Shown here in pieces: positions 7,582 to 15,301 of a stretch of 64,000 bases of DNA (position 1 is the stretch's first letter; the number at the start of each line of letters is the position of its first letter). The stretch comes from Allobosea sp. Lineage in GTDB: Bacteria; Pseudomonadota; Alphaproteobacteria; Rhizobiales; Beijerinckiaceae. A model generated the notes under the pieces. It had not been told where the DNA came from, did not search any database, and saw only the letters and a list, made by a program, of their open reading frames with translations. The DNA is taken from positions 62,001 to 126,000 of the forward strand of contig JAAEQB010000058.1 in NCBI GenBank assembly GCA_024231975.1, in the 5' to 3' direction. The position numbers and the translations under genes are program-made.

Positions 7582-8925
7582 CTAAAGCCCCCTCACCCGC
7601 GGCCGGCCCTTCGGCCCGAGCATCAGATGGGTCAGCGCCCAAACCAGCGCATCGAGCCGGTCGGGCGAGCGGCCTGAGCTCAGCCCGGTTGGACCGAAAT
7701 CGCACATCTCGTCTTCCAGTGCCGGAAACGCCCCGGCATGGTTCACACGACCCTGCGCATAAAGTGCTGCCACCGGCTCGGCCCGCAGGAACTTTCCGCG
7801 GGAGGCCCGGACCGGCGTCACCGGCACACCCGGATCGACCTCGCGGATGACGCTGGTCGCCATCTCGCCGCCCTGGTTGACCTCGACGACCAGCGCATCG
7901 GCCTCCAGCCGTCGATAGAGCGCGACGGCCATCGCCGCCCATTCATGCGGCCTGGCCCCGGCAAGTGTCGCATCCGCCAGCACATGGCCGATGCCGTCGC
8001 GATCGATGCCGGCCGCGACCAACCCGCAGCTATCGGCCCGTTTCGACGAAGAGGCCGGCGGGTCGATCGCAACGACGATCCGCGCCAGCGCTGGCGCCTC
8101 GCGCTCGCGGCAGTCTTCGATCAGCGCCCGGCTCCAGAGCGCATCGGCGCTCTCCTCGACGATCTCGCCTTCGAGCTCCTGCCGGCCGAGCCGCGTGCCG
8201 CCATAGGCCTGATGCACGCTGTCGAGGAAGCTCTGCGCCAGGTTGAAGCGGTTGGCACGGGTCGCCGCCCGGCTGACGGCAACCCTCGGATCGTCGAGCA
8301 ACCGCTTGATCAACGGCAGCGGGCGCGGCGTCGTCGTCACCACCTGCCTTGGCCTATCGCCAAGCCTCAGGCCGAGCTGCAGCATGTCCCAGGTCTCCTG
8401 AAGGTTCGGCCATTTCGCCAGTTCGTCGGACCAGGCGGCACCGAATTGCGGCCCGCGCAAACCTTCCGGATCCTCGGCGGTGAAGACCTGCGCGATTGCG
8501 CCATTGCCCCATTCGAGCCGGCGCCGCGACGGCGACCAGACCGGCTTCTCCCAGCGATGATGGATCGCGAGCAATCCCGAGACTCCCTCGATCATCACGT
8601 CGCGCACCTGCGCCTGCGTTTCGCCGACGAGGGCGATGCGGCCTACGGGCTCGGTCGCAAATGGCCACCGCCCCAGCGCCGCACCACGCACCCACTCGGC
8701 GCCGGTTCGTGTCTTGCCGGCACCACGGCCGCCCAAAACGAGCCAAGCGAACCAGTCATCCTCCTGGGCTGGAAATTGATCAGCGCGCGCCCAAGTGGCC
8801 CAAGTCGTCAGGATGATCTGCTGCTCTTCAGGTGAGGCCGTCTCCATGAGGCGGCGCACCAGCCGTGCCCGTCTCTTCAGCGGCAAGCGCCGCAAGACGG
8901 CGTCCAAGCTCGCTGCGAAGCTCAT
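7582..8925 (-). CDS. Terminase large subunit (GTA gp2)
   Basis: About 447 residues. The Walker A motif LGGRGAGKTRTGAEW lies at about residues 64-78 and the motor domain continues through 'GLRGPQFGAAWSDELAKWPN'. The nuclease half contains 'IVVAIDPPASSSK' and VVEVNQGG. The protein packages DNA into the GTA head. The start at 8925 overlaps the small terminase gene by about 100 bases; an alternative ATG at 8847 would reduce the overlap but lose N-terminal residues before METASPEEQQ. Confidence 0.92.
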   Translation of the reverse strand: MSFAASLDAVLRRLPLKRRARLVRRLMETASPEEQQIILTTWATWARADQFPAQEDDWFAWLVLGGRGAGKTRTGAEWVRGAALGRWPFATEPVGRIALVGETQAQVRDVMIEGVSGLLAIHHRWEKPVWSPSRRRLEWGNGAIAQVFTAEDPEGLRGPQFGAAWSDELAKWPNLQETWDMLQLGLRLGDRPRQVVTTTPRPLPLIKRLLDDPRVAVSRAATRANRFNLAQSFLDSVHQAYGGTRLGRQELEGEIVEESADALWSRALIEDCREREAPALARIVVAIDPPASSSKRADSCGLVAAGIDRDGIGHVLADATLAGARPHEWAAMAVALYRRLEADALVVEVNQGGEMATSVIREVDPGVPVTPVRASRGKFLRAEPVAALYAQGRVNHAGAFPALEDEMCDFGPTGLSSGRSPDRLDALVWALTHLMLGPKGRPRVRGL

Positions 8926-9226
8926 CGACCCGGCGCAATCCTTCGGCGGGGCTGGGCTCATCCTCGGACTTTCCTCCCTCCCCCGCCGCGGCAGTATCCA
9001 GCGCGACCAGCTCGCGCACGGTGCGGGCGAGCGTCGCCAGCGTTTTGGCATCGACCTCGCTCGCAGCCGTGCCGGCCGGCAGCTCGGCCAGGTGCGCCTC
9101 ATGCGCTTCGAGCTGCGTCTGCGCCGCCTTCCAGAGCTTGCTGATCACCGCCTTGCGGCTGCGCGGCGCAGGCTTGCGCTTCACCGCCGGCCGGGCCGGG
9201 GCGGTCTCATCACTGTCGTCGGTCAT
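8828..9226 (-). CDS. GTA gp1-like small terminase / DNA-binding protein
   Basis: 132 residues from the ATG at 9226 (MTDDSDETAPARPAVKRKP), with GAGG upstream. The N-terminus is basic and disordered. A coiled-coil helical middle (ISKLWKAAQTQLEAHEAHLA) and a second helix (LARTVRELVALDTAA) follow, as in the GTA small terminase family. It is the first gene of the GTA cluster. The frame stays open up to the prophage boundary, but those upstream codons are within the terminator-like hairpin and are unlikely to be translated. Confidence 0.75.
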   Translation of the reverse strand: MTDDSDETAPARPAVKRKPAPRSRKAVISKLWKAAQTQLEAHEAHLAELPAGTAASEVDAKTLATLARTVRELVALDTAAAGEGGKSEDEPSPAEGLRRVDELRSELGRRLAALAAEETGTAGAPPHGDGLT

Positions 9227-9256
9227 CGGAAACCTCGGCTCGGCCCGGACACGCAA

Positions 9257-9285
9257 AAGCCGCCGGCTGGGCAGCGCGGCGGCTT
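9257..9285 (-). terminator. Rho-independent terminator-like hairpin, minus strand
   Basis: On the minus strand the sequence reads AAGCCGCC, a 13-base loop, GGCGGCTT, then two more T: an 8-bp perfect stem with a short T run. Its natural user would be the minus-strand LOG gene now at 49939-50520, because the two are adjacent once the prophage is removed. The prophage target duplication overlaps the hairpin's foot. Confidence 0.6.
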
Positions 9286-9287
9286 CG
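9283..9287. repeat. Target site duplication CTTCG, left copy
   Basis: Five bases directly before the TG that starts the prophage. The same five bases follow the terminal CA at 49843-49847. Mu-type transposition duplicates 5 bp of target. Confidence 0.85.
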
Positions 9288-9311
9288 TGTGAAACGAACA
9301 ATCACATGGCA
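9288..9311 (+). repeat. Left terminal inverted repeat / transposase end site L1
   Basis: 24 bases starting TGTGAAACGAAC and ending CACATGGCA. They match the inverted right end (49819-49842) at 17 of 24 positions by eye, with the block CGAAC..TCA.ATGGCA nearly constant. Expected to be bound by the MuA-like transposase. Confidence 0.85.
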
Positions 9312-9420
9312 ATGGCAGGGGTAAGCCGGGATTAAGCGGGATAAGCCGGGATCAGGCGGAAAAGCCACGCAGTTCCAAGGTGCTAGGCGAGCGGCACGGC
9401 GGCGGTGGCGCGCATTTCAT

Positions 9421-9439
9421 TGCCATTTGATTGTTCGCG
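9421..9439 (-). repeat. Internal transposase-site-like repeat near left end
   Basis: TGCCATTTGATTGTTCGCG here is identical over 19 bases to 49797-49815 and is the reverse of the site at 9293-9311 apart from a few bases. Its position about 110 bp inside the left end and inverted orientation suggest a second left-end transposase site (L2-like). Confidence 0.7.
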
Positions 9440-9525
9440 GTTCCTGCAGCCGAAAAGCCCGGGAGCCAGAACGCCAGAAACCTCGCCGGCCGCTAAGTCG
9501 TTGAAATGTCGCCGCGGGGCCTCGC

Positions 9526-9757
9526 CGAACTGTCACGATTTCCCTGAATGGCGCGGTCCAACGTGACAGTTCGAAAAAACGTAGTGATCTCATAGCCATG
9601 GTGGCGAAGGTCGGGCGCGATGCCCGATCCCGAACTGTCACGCTGAAACCGCCCTTCAACCGCCCTTCACGCTCGCCCCGAACGGCGCTCCGGTGCTCGT
9701 CGCGCCGTGCATCGCTCAGCCGTTATCCATGGACTCCACAACTGACAGGAGCTGTCA
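9526..9757. promoter_or_regulatory. Repeated CGAACTGTCACG / TGACAG sites in the prophage left-end spacer
   Basis: The 529-base stretch between L1 and the gene at 9841 has no convincing gene. It contains CGAACTGTCACG at 9526-9537, its exact reverse complement at 9562-9573, a third copy at 9631-9642, and a TGACAG-GAG-CTGTCA dyad at 9743-9757. The repeats look like binding sites for a regulator or transposition accessory protein. Tandem TAAGCCGGGAT-like units at 9322-9352 lie further left. The function is inferred only from repetition. Confidence 0.5.
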
Positions 9758-9840
9758 AAAATGTTCTTGTTTCGTTCCCATCTACACGCTTTGATTGAGG
9801 AAGCCCGGGCGGCAGAGACCTAGGCGACCAGGAGAGCGTT

Positions 9841-10170
9841 ATGAGTTCCAGGAAGAAGCAGGAAACCGTCGAGAGACTGACCTATTACGTCGTGCAGACC
9901 TATCGGGCCGCAGGACGGAATGGCATTTCGGCCGACGAGCCGATGCCGGCGACCGATCGTGATCACGCCAACCGTCTCTTCGAGCGCTACAAGCCGCTGC
10001 GCGCCGGCGTCGTCGCCTTTTATCGCACCGGGAACCCGGCGACCGGCGACTGGGACGACGCCACCATCATCGCGCGGCATGGCAAGCTGCCGGCCGATGT
10101 CGACGGCATGGTCGATGAGACTGCCATGGACCCGTGGGAGCTCGAGGAGCGCGCGTTGAAGCGCGCTTGA
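9841..10170 (+). CDS. Unknown prophage left-end protein
   Basis: 109 residues, MSSRKKQETVERLTYYVVQT at the start. A good AGGAG site lies 7 bases before the ATG. It contains the acidic stretch 'NPATGDWDDATIIARHGKLP' and ends in a charged helix (PWELEERALKRA). No signal peptide or membrane segment. It sits alone between the left end and the convergent repressor operon, its stop 5 bases from that operon's last stop, so it may be expressed during lysogeny as an accessory gene. No family recognised. Confidence 0.7.
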   Translation: MSSRKKQETVERLTYYVVQTYRAAGRNGISADEPMPATDRDHANRLFERYKPLRAGVVAFYRTGNPATGDWDDATIIARHGKLPADVDGMVDETAMDPWELEERALKRA

Positions 10171-10174
10171 AGCA

Positions 10175-10882
10175 CTACGTCGCGGGCCAGCCGATGCTGG
10201 CCTTCGACAGTCGCAGGCCCAGCGGCCCCTTGGTCACTTGGCCGGTGACGCTACCAAGGCACTGCGGCGGCGCGACGAAGCCGCCGCAGTTGCGCAGGGC
10301 GCGCCTGAGATCCTCTCGGTCAAGCGTCTTCGAATCGATGAACGCATTGCCCTGCATCCCGGCCGAGCACAGCACTGAGGTGTCGGTGGCCGCCGTAAAC
10401 TTGCAGCCGGTAACAGTGACGGTCTTGCCGACGAGATCTGCCCCGTCGACCAGGAAGTCGATGATGTCGACCGTCTTGTTCTCGGCGGCAGCATCCTGTG
10501 GCACGATCATGATCAGGGCGGCTGCGACGAGACCGGCCGTGCCGACGGCGACGGGAGCGCGCTTGCCGAACAGGGCCAGGACGCCGCCGATCAGCGCCAA
10601 AACCATGAAGATCGCGACGATCGTGCCGCCGAGGATCGCGCCGGCGATCGCGCAGATGATCAACAGGACGCCAGGCACGCGCGACGCTGCATTCATGCAG
10701 ATCGCACCGAGCACGATTGTCAAAAACGAGAAGGCGACGCCTCCCCAGCCGAGCATGACGACAGTCTGTGCGTTCTTCGCCTCGACGGCGGAGCCGACGC
10801 CGCCGATCATCAGCGTCACGAATGCTGCGATGACGCCAAAGATCCCGGCGATGAGCGCGATGATACCCCCAGCCTTCTTCAT
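10175..10882 (-). CDS. Polytopic membrane protein co-transcribed with the repressor
   Basis: 235 residues. The N-terminal about 130 residues hold several hydrophobic segments (GGIIALIAGIFGVIAAFVTL; GVLLIICAIAGAILGGTIV; IFMVLALIGGVLALF). After another segment (GLVAAALIMIV) comes a soluble domain with the feel of an OB-type beta barrel (FLVDGADLVGKTVTVTGCKF ... GQVTKGPLGLRL) and three or four cysteines. GGAAGG precedes the ATG, which overlaps the repressor stop by 4 bases. Expression in the lysogen and membrane location suggest a superinfection or surface role; that is inference. Confidence 0.75.
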   Translation of the reverse strand: MKKAGGIIALIAGIFGVIAAFVTLMIGGVGSAVEAKNAQTVVMLGWGGVAFSFLTIVLGAICMNAASRVPGVLLIICAIAGAILGGTIVAIFMVLALIGGVLALFGKRAPVAVGTAGLVAAALIMIVPQDAAAENKTVDIIDFLVDGADLVGKTVTVTGCKFTAATDTSVLCSAGMQGNAFIDSKTLDREDLRRALRNCGGFVAPPQCLGSVTGQVTKGPLGLRLSKASIGWPAT

Positions 10883-11544
10883 ATCCTTCCCCCTGCCCAC
10901 ATGACCTTGCCCGCCACTCGAAGGCTCTCGGCTTCTGGCGCGGAGAGCGTCTCCATCGGATAGCGCGTATTGTCGGAGACAAGCGTCAGTTTGCCGTCCC
11001 ATCCCCTGCCGATCCGCTTTATCCGAGCCTCATTGCCGACGATGACGATGTAGACCCCGTCATCCTTTGGTCTCGAATACGAAATGTCCACCAGCACAAT
11101 CGCGCCATCAGCGATTGTTGGCAGCATGCTGTCACCGCGCGCTGTCATGAACCGCGCATTGGCAGGTTTGACGCCGAGCTCCTCGAGCAGGCGGCGCGCG
11201 AACGGCAGTGTACGGATCTCGCTCGGCTCTTCATTCTCGTAGCCTGGGCCAGCTGCTGCGACGACATCCAGCATCCTGACCTGCGCCGAATCCAGATCGA
11301 TGCCCGTTCCTGATTGCGCGATCTGGGAACCTGCATCGTCGCCAGTTATGGGCGCCAAGAGCTCGGAAACCGATTTCCCGAGTGCCCGCGCAATTCGGAT
11401 CACGACTGTGATCTTCGGCTCCGCCGGGTTCGCGGCAATGTAGGTGTTCAGCGTCGATAATGGCACGTCCGCCTTCTCTGCGAAGGCTTTAGGCCCGCCG
11501 GCAGCTTTGACCTCGGCTCTAAGCCGGGCCGCGAAGGCCTCCAT
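10879..11544 (-). CDS. Prophage repressor, HTH plus S24 peptidase (LexA/CI type)
   Basis: 221 residues. An N-terminal helix-turn-helix (about 17-45: PKAFAEKADVPLSTLNTYIA) is followed by a hinge and a peptidase S24 domain with the self-cleavage dyad Ser139 (RGDSMLPT) and Lys176 (NEARIKRI). An Ala-Gly at 98-99 could be the cleavage bond. The protein should keep the early promoter off and could be inactivated by the SOS response. It is divergent from the ner gene, with operator-like repeats between. An in-frame upstream extension lacks family likeness and was rejected as the start. Confidence 0.93.
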   Translation of the reverse strand: MEAFAARLRAEVKAAGGPKAFAEKADVPLSTLNTYIAANPAEPKITVVIRIARALGKSVSELLAPITGDDAGSQIAQSGTGIDLDSAQVRMLDVVAAAGPGYENEEPSEIRTLPFARRLLEELGVKPANARFMTARGDSMLPTIADGAIVLVDISYSRPKDDGVYIVIVGNEARIKRIGRGWDGKLTLVSDNTRYPMETLSAPEAESLRVAGKVMWAGGRI

Positions 11545-11578
11545 ATCCGAACTCACGAAGCTGCAGCTCCAAGTCAAA

Positions 11579-11680
11579 AACCTGTCCGGAACGTTCAGGT
11601 TCTCACTTGACGATCGTCTAAGAACCTGTATTTTCGCGGTGGCACAACAAGCAGATATGTCTATGGTTAACACGAACCTG
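11579..11680. promoter_or_regulatory. Operator region with four AACCTG half-sites between repressor and ner
   Basis: AACCTG occurs at 11579-11584, inverted at 11596-11601, and again at 11623-11628 and 11675-11680 (inside ner). The wider consensus is roughly GAACCTGWA. The second and third copies face each other around the early promoter, the expected layout for repressor and/or Ner binding. Confidence 0.6.
11607..11634 (+). promoter_or_regulatory. Early promoter driving ner and the transposition genes
   Basis: TTGACG at 11607-11612, a 16-base spacer, and TATTTT at 11629-11634, with the ner ATG 23 bases further on. An AACCTG half-site sits in the spacer against the -10, so bound repressor would block polymerase. 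Confidence 0.6.
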
Positions 11681-11971
11681 AACAGCGAACGAGTCCAGCC
11701 TTGGCATCCCGCTGACATTATCGCGGCGGTGAGAAAGCACGGCACCACCTTGCAGCGCCTGTCGCGCGAGCATGGGTTCAGCGTCTTCACGATGAACAAG
11801 GCAGTGAGGCAGTGCTTCCCTGCCTGCCACACCATCATCGCGCGCGTCATCGGCGAGCCCCGTCAGAATATCTGGCCGCAATTCTACGACGCCGAAGGCG
11901 CCCGGCTCTCCGCACGAGAGCGCCGCCGCAGGGAAGTCGCCTCCACCGTCTCGATCCGCAGGGCCGCCTGA
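11657..11971 (+). CDS. ner: Ner-like winged-helix early regulator
   Basis: 104 residues. The core 'PADIIAAVRKHGTTLQRLSR' ... 'FTMNKAVRQCFPACHTIIAR' ... 'GEPRQNIWPQFYDAEG' is the Ner/Nlp (SfsB) family signature: helix-turn-helix plus a segment ending in IWP.RY-like residues. Mu Ner binds between the divergent promoters and lowers early transcription. Its position opposite the repressor and before the transposase genes agrees. A second ATG two codons later is possible. Confidence 0.9.
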   Translation: MSMVNTNLNSERVQPWHPADIIAAVRKHGTTLQRLSREHGFSVFTMNKAVRQCFPACHTIIARVIGEPRQNIWPQFYDAEGARLSARERRRREVASTVSIRRAA

Positions 11972-12903
11972 TGCGCGATGCTTCCGCCTATTTCGACACG
12001 AGCCGCGATGTGCTCGACCTCTCGTCCCCGCCGTCGGCGCCTGACCACGAAATCGAGATCGAGATCGCTTCCATCGACGTCGTCGACCGGCTGCGTCTGG
12101 TCGACCGTGCCTATGTCGAGATGATCGCGGCCTCAGTCGCCGAGAGCTATCTCCACCAGCCGATCGCCGTCGCCACGACGCCGGGCGGCGGCAACCGCTA
12201 TGTCCTGGTCGACGGCGAGAACCGGCTAGAGGCGTTCAAGCTGCTCGGGCGCACCGCGATCCCGGCTCGGATCCGGACACTGACGCCGGAGGAGCGCGAG
12301 AAGCACGAGATCCACGCCAACCTGATCCGGAACGAGCTCACTGCGCTCGATAGGACCATCTTCGTCGGCCGGCTCGCCGACATGTTTGCGGCCGAGAACT
12401 CTGAAGCGCGCAACGGCGGCGACCGGAAGTCGAAGAAATGGCGCGAGAAAAATCAGTTGGCCAACTTGGCCAACTGGTCGAGCTTCTCGAAGGAGGCTGC
12501 CCGCCGGACCGGATTGGCGGAGCGCTCGATCCGCCGCACCCGCGAGCTCGCCGCTGGCCTTGCCGCAGAGGCCGTCGCCCTGATCCGCGGCACCAAGCTC
12601 GCCGACAACCAGGCCCAGCTCCATGCGCTTGCTGGGCTCGATCCGGCCGACCAGGTGAAGGTGGCTCGCGAGATCGCCGAGGGCCGCGCCTCGAACCTCG
12701 CCAGGGCCAGGGTAGCCGCCGGCTTCGTGCCGGAAGGCGGCGCCATCCGAGAAGCCGATCGCTCGCTCGCCCGGATCGAGCCGATGCTGGCACGCATGTC
12801 GCTGGCCGACCTGCAGGCGCTCGCCGCGATCGTCGCGGGCCGCATCGCGGCGCTCACGCCGCCGGCCAAGCCCGCCCGAGCCAAGAAGGGCGGTGCGCAA
12901 TGA
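11971..12903 (+). CDS. ParB/Srx-like DNA-binding protein of the early region
   Basis: 310 residues. The N-terminal ParB-like domain is visible in 'SYLHQPIAVATTPGGGNRYV', 'LVDGENRLEAFKLLG' (the GxxRxxA-like box) and 'HEIHANLIRNELTALDRTIF'. A helical DNA-binding middle (EAARRTGLAERSIRRTRELA) and an alanine-rich tail follow. It starts one base into the ner stop (TGATG). ParB-like proteins occur before the transposase in several Mu relatives of alphaproteobacteria; whether it partitions, regulates or assists transposition is unknown. Confidence 0.85.
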   Translation: MRDASAYFDTSRDVLDLSSPPSAPDHEIEIEIASIDVVDRLRLVDRAYVEMIAASVAESYLHQPIAVATTPGGGNRYVLVDGENRLEAFKLLGRTAIPARIRTLTPEEREKHEIHANLIRNELTALDRTIFVGRLADMFAAENSEARNGGDRKSKKWREKNQLANLANWSSFSKEAARRTGLAERSIRRTRELAAGLAAEAVALIRGTKLADNQAQLHALAGLDPADQVKVAREIAEGRASNLARARVAAGFVPEGGAIREADRSLARIEPMLARMSLADLQALAAIVAGRIAALTPPAKPARAKKGGAQ

Positions 12904-13115
12904 GCCCTGCCGACCTTTTCCTTCTCGTTTCGCTGCGCCAGGCGATCGATGCCGTGCGACGCGCTTTCGGCGCCCCCGGCGATCACGGCTATGACACGGC
13001 TGAAGGGAAGGCCCTGTTCGAGCTCTACAAGCAGCGCGCCGCATTGGCCGACGCGCTGGAGGCGGCCGGCTGGTCTCCCGACGCGGCCTCGTCCGAGAAG
13101 GGCGAACCGGCGTGA
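12900..13115 (+). CDS. Small helical early protein
   Basis: 71 residues, MSPADLFLLVSLRQAIDAVR then a likely helical region (EGKALFELYKQRAALADALEA) and a polar tail. It overlaps the ParB-like gene and the transposase gene by 4 bases each, so it is part of a coupled early operon. No family recognised. Confidence 0.7.
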   Translation: MSPADLFLLVSLRQAIDAVRRAFGAPGDHGYDTAEGKALFELYKQRAALADALEAAGWSPDAASSEKGEPA

Positions 13116-15283
13116 AGCTCTGGCTGTCCTCCTCCGAGATCGCCGATCTGGCGCTGCCCGGCCTGCCGACGACGCGTCAGAATGTCGTCGAGCTTGCCAA
13201 GCGCGAGGACTGGGGCCGCTTCTCGGCGCTCTGCCGCCAGCGGTCCGGTCGCGGCGGCGGGTTGGAATATCACGTCAACCTGCTGCCGGTGGCGGCGCGC
13301 GTGGCCTATTTCGGCGCCGAGGCGCCGACTCCCGCCGCCGGTGAGGCGCTCCAGGCAGCGCCAGAGCCGGCTGCGGGCTCGACCAGCGCGGCCACCCTGC
13401 AGCTCGATGCCCGCCTTGCCGTGCTCGGCGCGCTCAGGGCCTTCATCCGGTCGTCCGAGATGAAGCAGACGCTGGCGATCAGCTACTTTGTCGATCTCTA
13501 CAATCTCGGAAAGGTCGAGGTCCCCGCCTGGGCAGCCCGTGTCCTGCCGCGGCTGTCGACGCGCACGGTGCTGCGCTGGCTCTCGGCCTCGCGCGAAGGC
13601 GAAACCAGCCGTCTTGCCGTGGATCGTGGCGCCGGGCGGCGCGGCCAGGGCGTGCTCGACGCTGCCTTCGACGGCGAGATCAAGCATTTCGCCGTCGCCG
13701 TGCATTCGCTCAATGACCTCTACACCACGAGGCAGATCTACGGCGCGGTGAAGGGTGAGTTCGGCGCCCGGCTCACTCAGGCGGGCATCTCTCTGCCCGG
13801 CCAGCGTGCCTTTGAAGTCCGCTTCAATGCCTGGAAGCAGGAATACGCCGCCGGCCTGCTCAAGATGATGGACCCGGACGGTTTCCGCTCGAAGATGAAG
13901 GTCTCCGGCTCCTACGCCCACCTGGCGCCGCACCTCAACGCGCTCTGGCAGATCGATGCCTCGCCGGTCGACGCGATGTGCGTCGACGGCCGCCACTCGA
14001 TCTATGTCTGCATCGATTACTGGTCACGCCGGATCGTGCTGTTCGTCTCGAAGACGCCGCGCTCGGAGGCCGTGCAGCTGCTGATGCGCAAGGCGATCCT
14101 CGCCTGGGGCGCGCCGGATGCGGTGAAGACCGACAACGGCAGTGATTTCGTCGCCCGCGCCACGGTCCGGCTGTTCGCCCGGCTGCAGATCGAGGCGATC
14201 CGCTCCGATGCCTTCTCGCCCTGGCAGAAGGGTGTCGTCGAGCGCAACATCCGCACCTTCCAGACCGACTGCGCCCGCATGTTGCCGGGCTTCGTCGGCC
14301 ACAACGTCGCCCAGCGCAAGAAGATCGAGGGCCGCAAGGCCTTTTCGCAGCGCCTCGGCCAGGAGAACGACGCCTTCAACGTCACTCTGACGGGTGAAGA
14401 CCTGCAGCAGATCTGCGACCATTGGGCGGCCGACATCTACGCCCATCATGAGCATGGCGGCATCGGCAAGATGACGCCGTTCGCCAGGGCAGCCTCGTCG
14501 ACACGGCCGATCCGCAGCGTCGATGCCGATGCGCTGGCGGCGCTGCTGATGCAGGCGCCCGATGGCGACGGCTATCGCACCGTCGGCAAGAGCGGCGTTC
14601 GTGTGAACGGCTTCCACTATCAGCCGATGGGCATCCTGCCGGGCGAGCGCGTCTTCGTCATGCTCGACCCTGCCGACAAGGGCACGATCTGGCTGTTCGC
14701 GGACGAGACCCTCGATCGACCGCTCGGCCGCGCCGTCAACGGCGAGCTCGCCGGCGTCGATCCGACCGAGCTGCAGGCCCAGCGGAAGGCCATGCAGACA
14801 CGCATGGTCGACGAGCAGATGGCCGAGGCCAAGGCCATGATCCGCTCGAAGCGCGTTACCGACCGCACGGTGCTCGATCACCGCCTGGCGCAGGCCGCGC
14901 TGCAGGTCGGCAACCTCGTCGCCTTCCCGCCGCGCTCGGAGCCGCACAGCACGGCCGCGCTGGAGGCCGGCGCCGAGGTCGCGGCCCTCCGCCGTGGCGA
15001 GGCGCCGCGTCCTGCCGCCCAAACGCCTGAGCAGCAGCGCCTGCAGGCCGAGATCGAGGCCGATCTCGCCGGCACTCCGCTTCCCCCGGTCGTGACCCCG
15101 CTGCGGCGGGAGGAGACGCCGGCCCAGCGCTTCCGGCGTGCCCATTCGATTGAGGCGCAACTGTCGGCCGGCGAGGTCGTGACGAACGCCGATGCGCTCT
15201 GGCTCGGCGGTTACCAGGCCAGCGCGGAGTACCGCGCCCAAAAGACGATCGCAGAGGATTTCGGCGAGGCGGCGTTGCGTTGA
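13112..15283 (+). CDS. Mu A-type DDE transposase
   Basis: 723 residues. An N-terminal Mu-type DNA-binding domain (MKLWLSSSEIADLALPGLPT) precedes a helical end-binding region. The catalytic core has Asp282 (WQIDASP), Asp341 (KTDNGSDF) and Glu377 (KGVVERNIRTF), followed by the Mu transposase C-terminal beta domain and a charged tail that probably meets the B protein. It cuts and joins both prophage ends and would bind the repeats at 9288, 9421, 49797 and 49819. No disruption is seen. Confidence 0.95.
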   Translation: MKLWLSSSEIADLALPGLPTTRQNVVELAKREDWGRFSALCRQRSGRGGGLEYHVNLLPVAARVAYFGAEAPTPAAGEALQAAPEPAAGSTSAATLQLDARLAVLGALRAFIRSSEMKQTLAISYFVDLYNLGKVEVPAWAARVLPRLSTRTVLRWLSASREGETSRLAVDRGAGRRGQGVLDAAFDGEIKHFAVAVHSLNDLYTTRQIYGAVKGEFGARLTQAGISLPGQRAFEVRFNAWKQEYAAGLLKMMDPDGFRSKMKVSGSYAHLAPHLNALWQIDASPVDAMCVDGRHSIYVCIDYWSRRIVLFVSKTPRSEAVQLLMRKAILAWGAPDAVKTDNGSDFVARATVRLFARLQIEAIRSDAFSPWQKGVVERNIRTFQTDCARMLPGFVGHNVAQRKKIEGRKAFSQRLGQENDAFNVTLTGEDLQQICDHWAADIYAHHEHGGIGKMTPFARAASSTRPIRSVDADALAALLMQAPDGDGYRTVGKSGVRVNGFHYQPMGILPGERVFVMLDPADKGTIWLFADETLDRPLGRAVNGELAGVDPTELQAQRKAMQTRMVDEQMAEAKAMIRSKRVTDRTVLDHRLAQAALQVGNLVAFPPRSEPHSTAALEAGAEVAALRRGEAPRPAAQTPEQQRLQAEIEADLAGTPLPPVVTPLRREETPAQRFRRAHSIEAQLSAGEVVTNADALWLGGYQASAEYRAQKTIAEDFGEAALR

Positions 15284-15301
15284 CGCCAGCGGAAAAGAGA
15301 G

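Noticed and set aside
1..9226. Left cluster as a second ordinary prophage
   Set aside because: Gene order and content match RcGTA-type clusters, and no integrase, repressor or attachment site is seen.
9421..9439. This TG-starting repeat as the true left end of the prophage
   Set aside because: It is in the wrong orientation relative to the right end and is not preceded by the five bases that follow the right end; 9288 satisfies both.
9598..9798. Open frame of 66 codons in the left-end spacer
   Set aside because: Poor ribosome site, arginine/serine-rich chance-like composition, and it crosses the repeated TGACAG sites.
11812..11970. Upstream in-frame extension of the ParB-like protein
   Set aside because: It lies inside ner, is arginine/histidine-rich without likeness to the family, and the ATG at 11971 is coupled to ner's stop.
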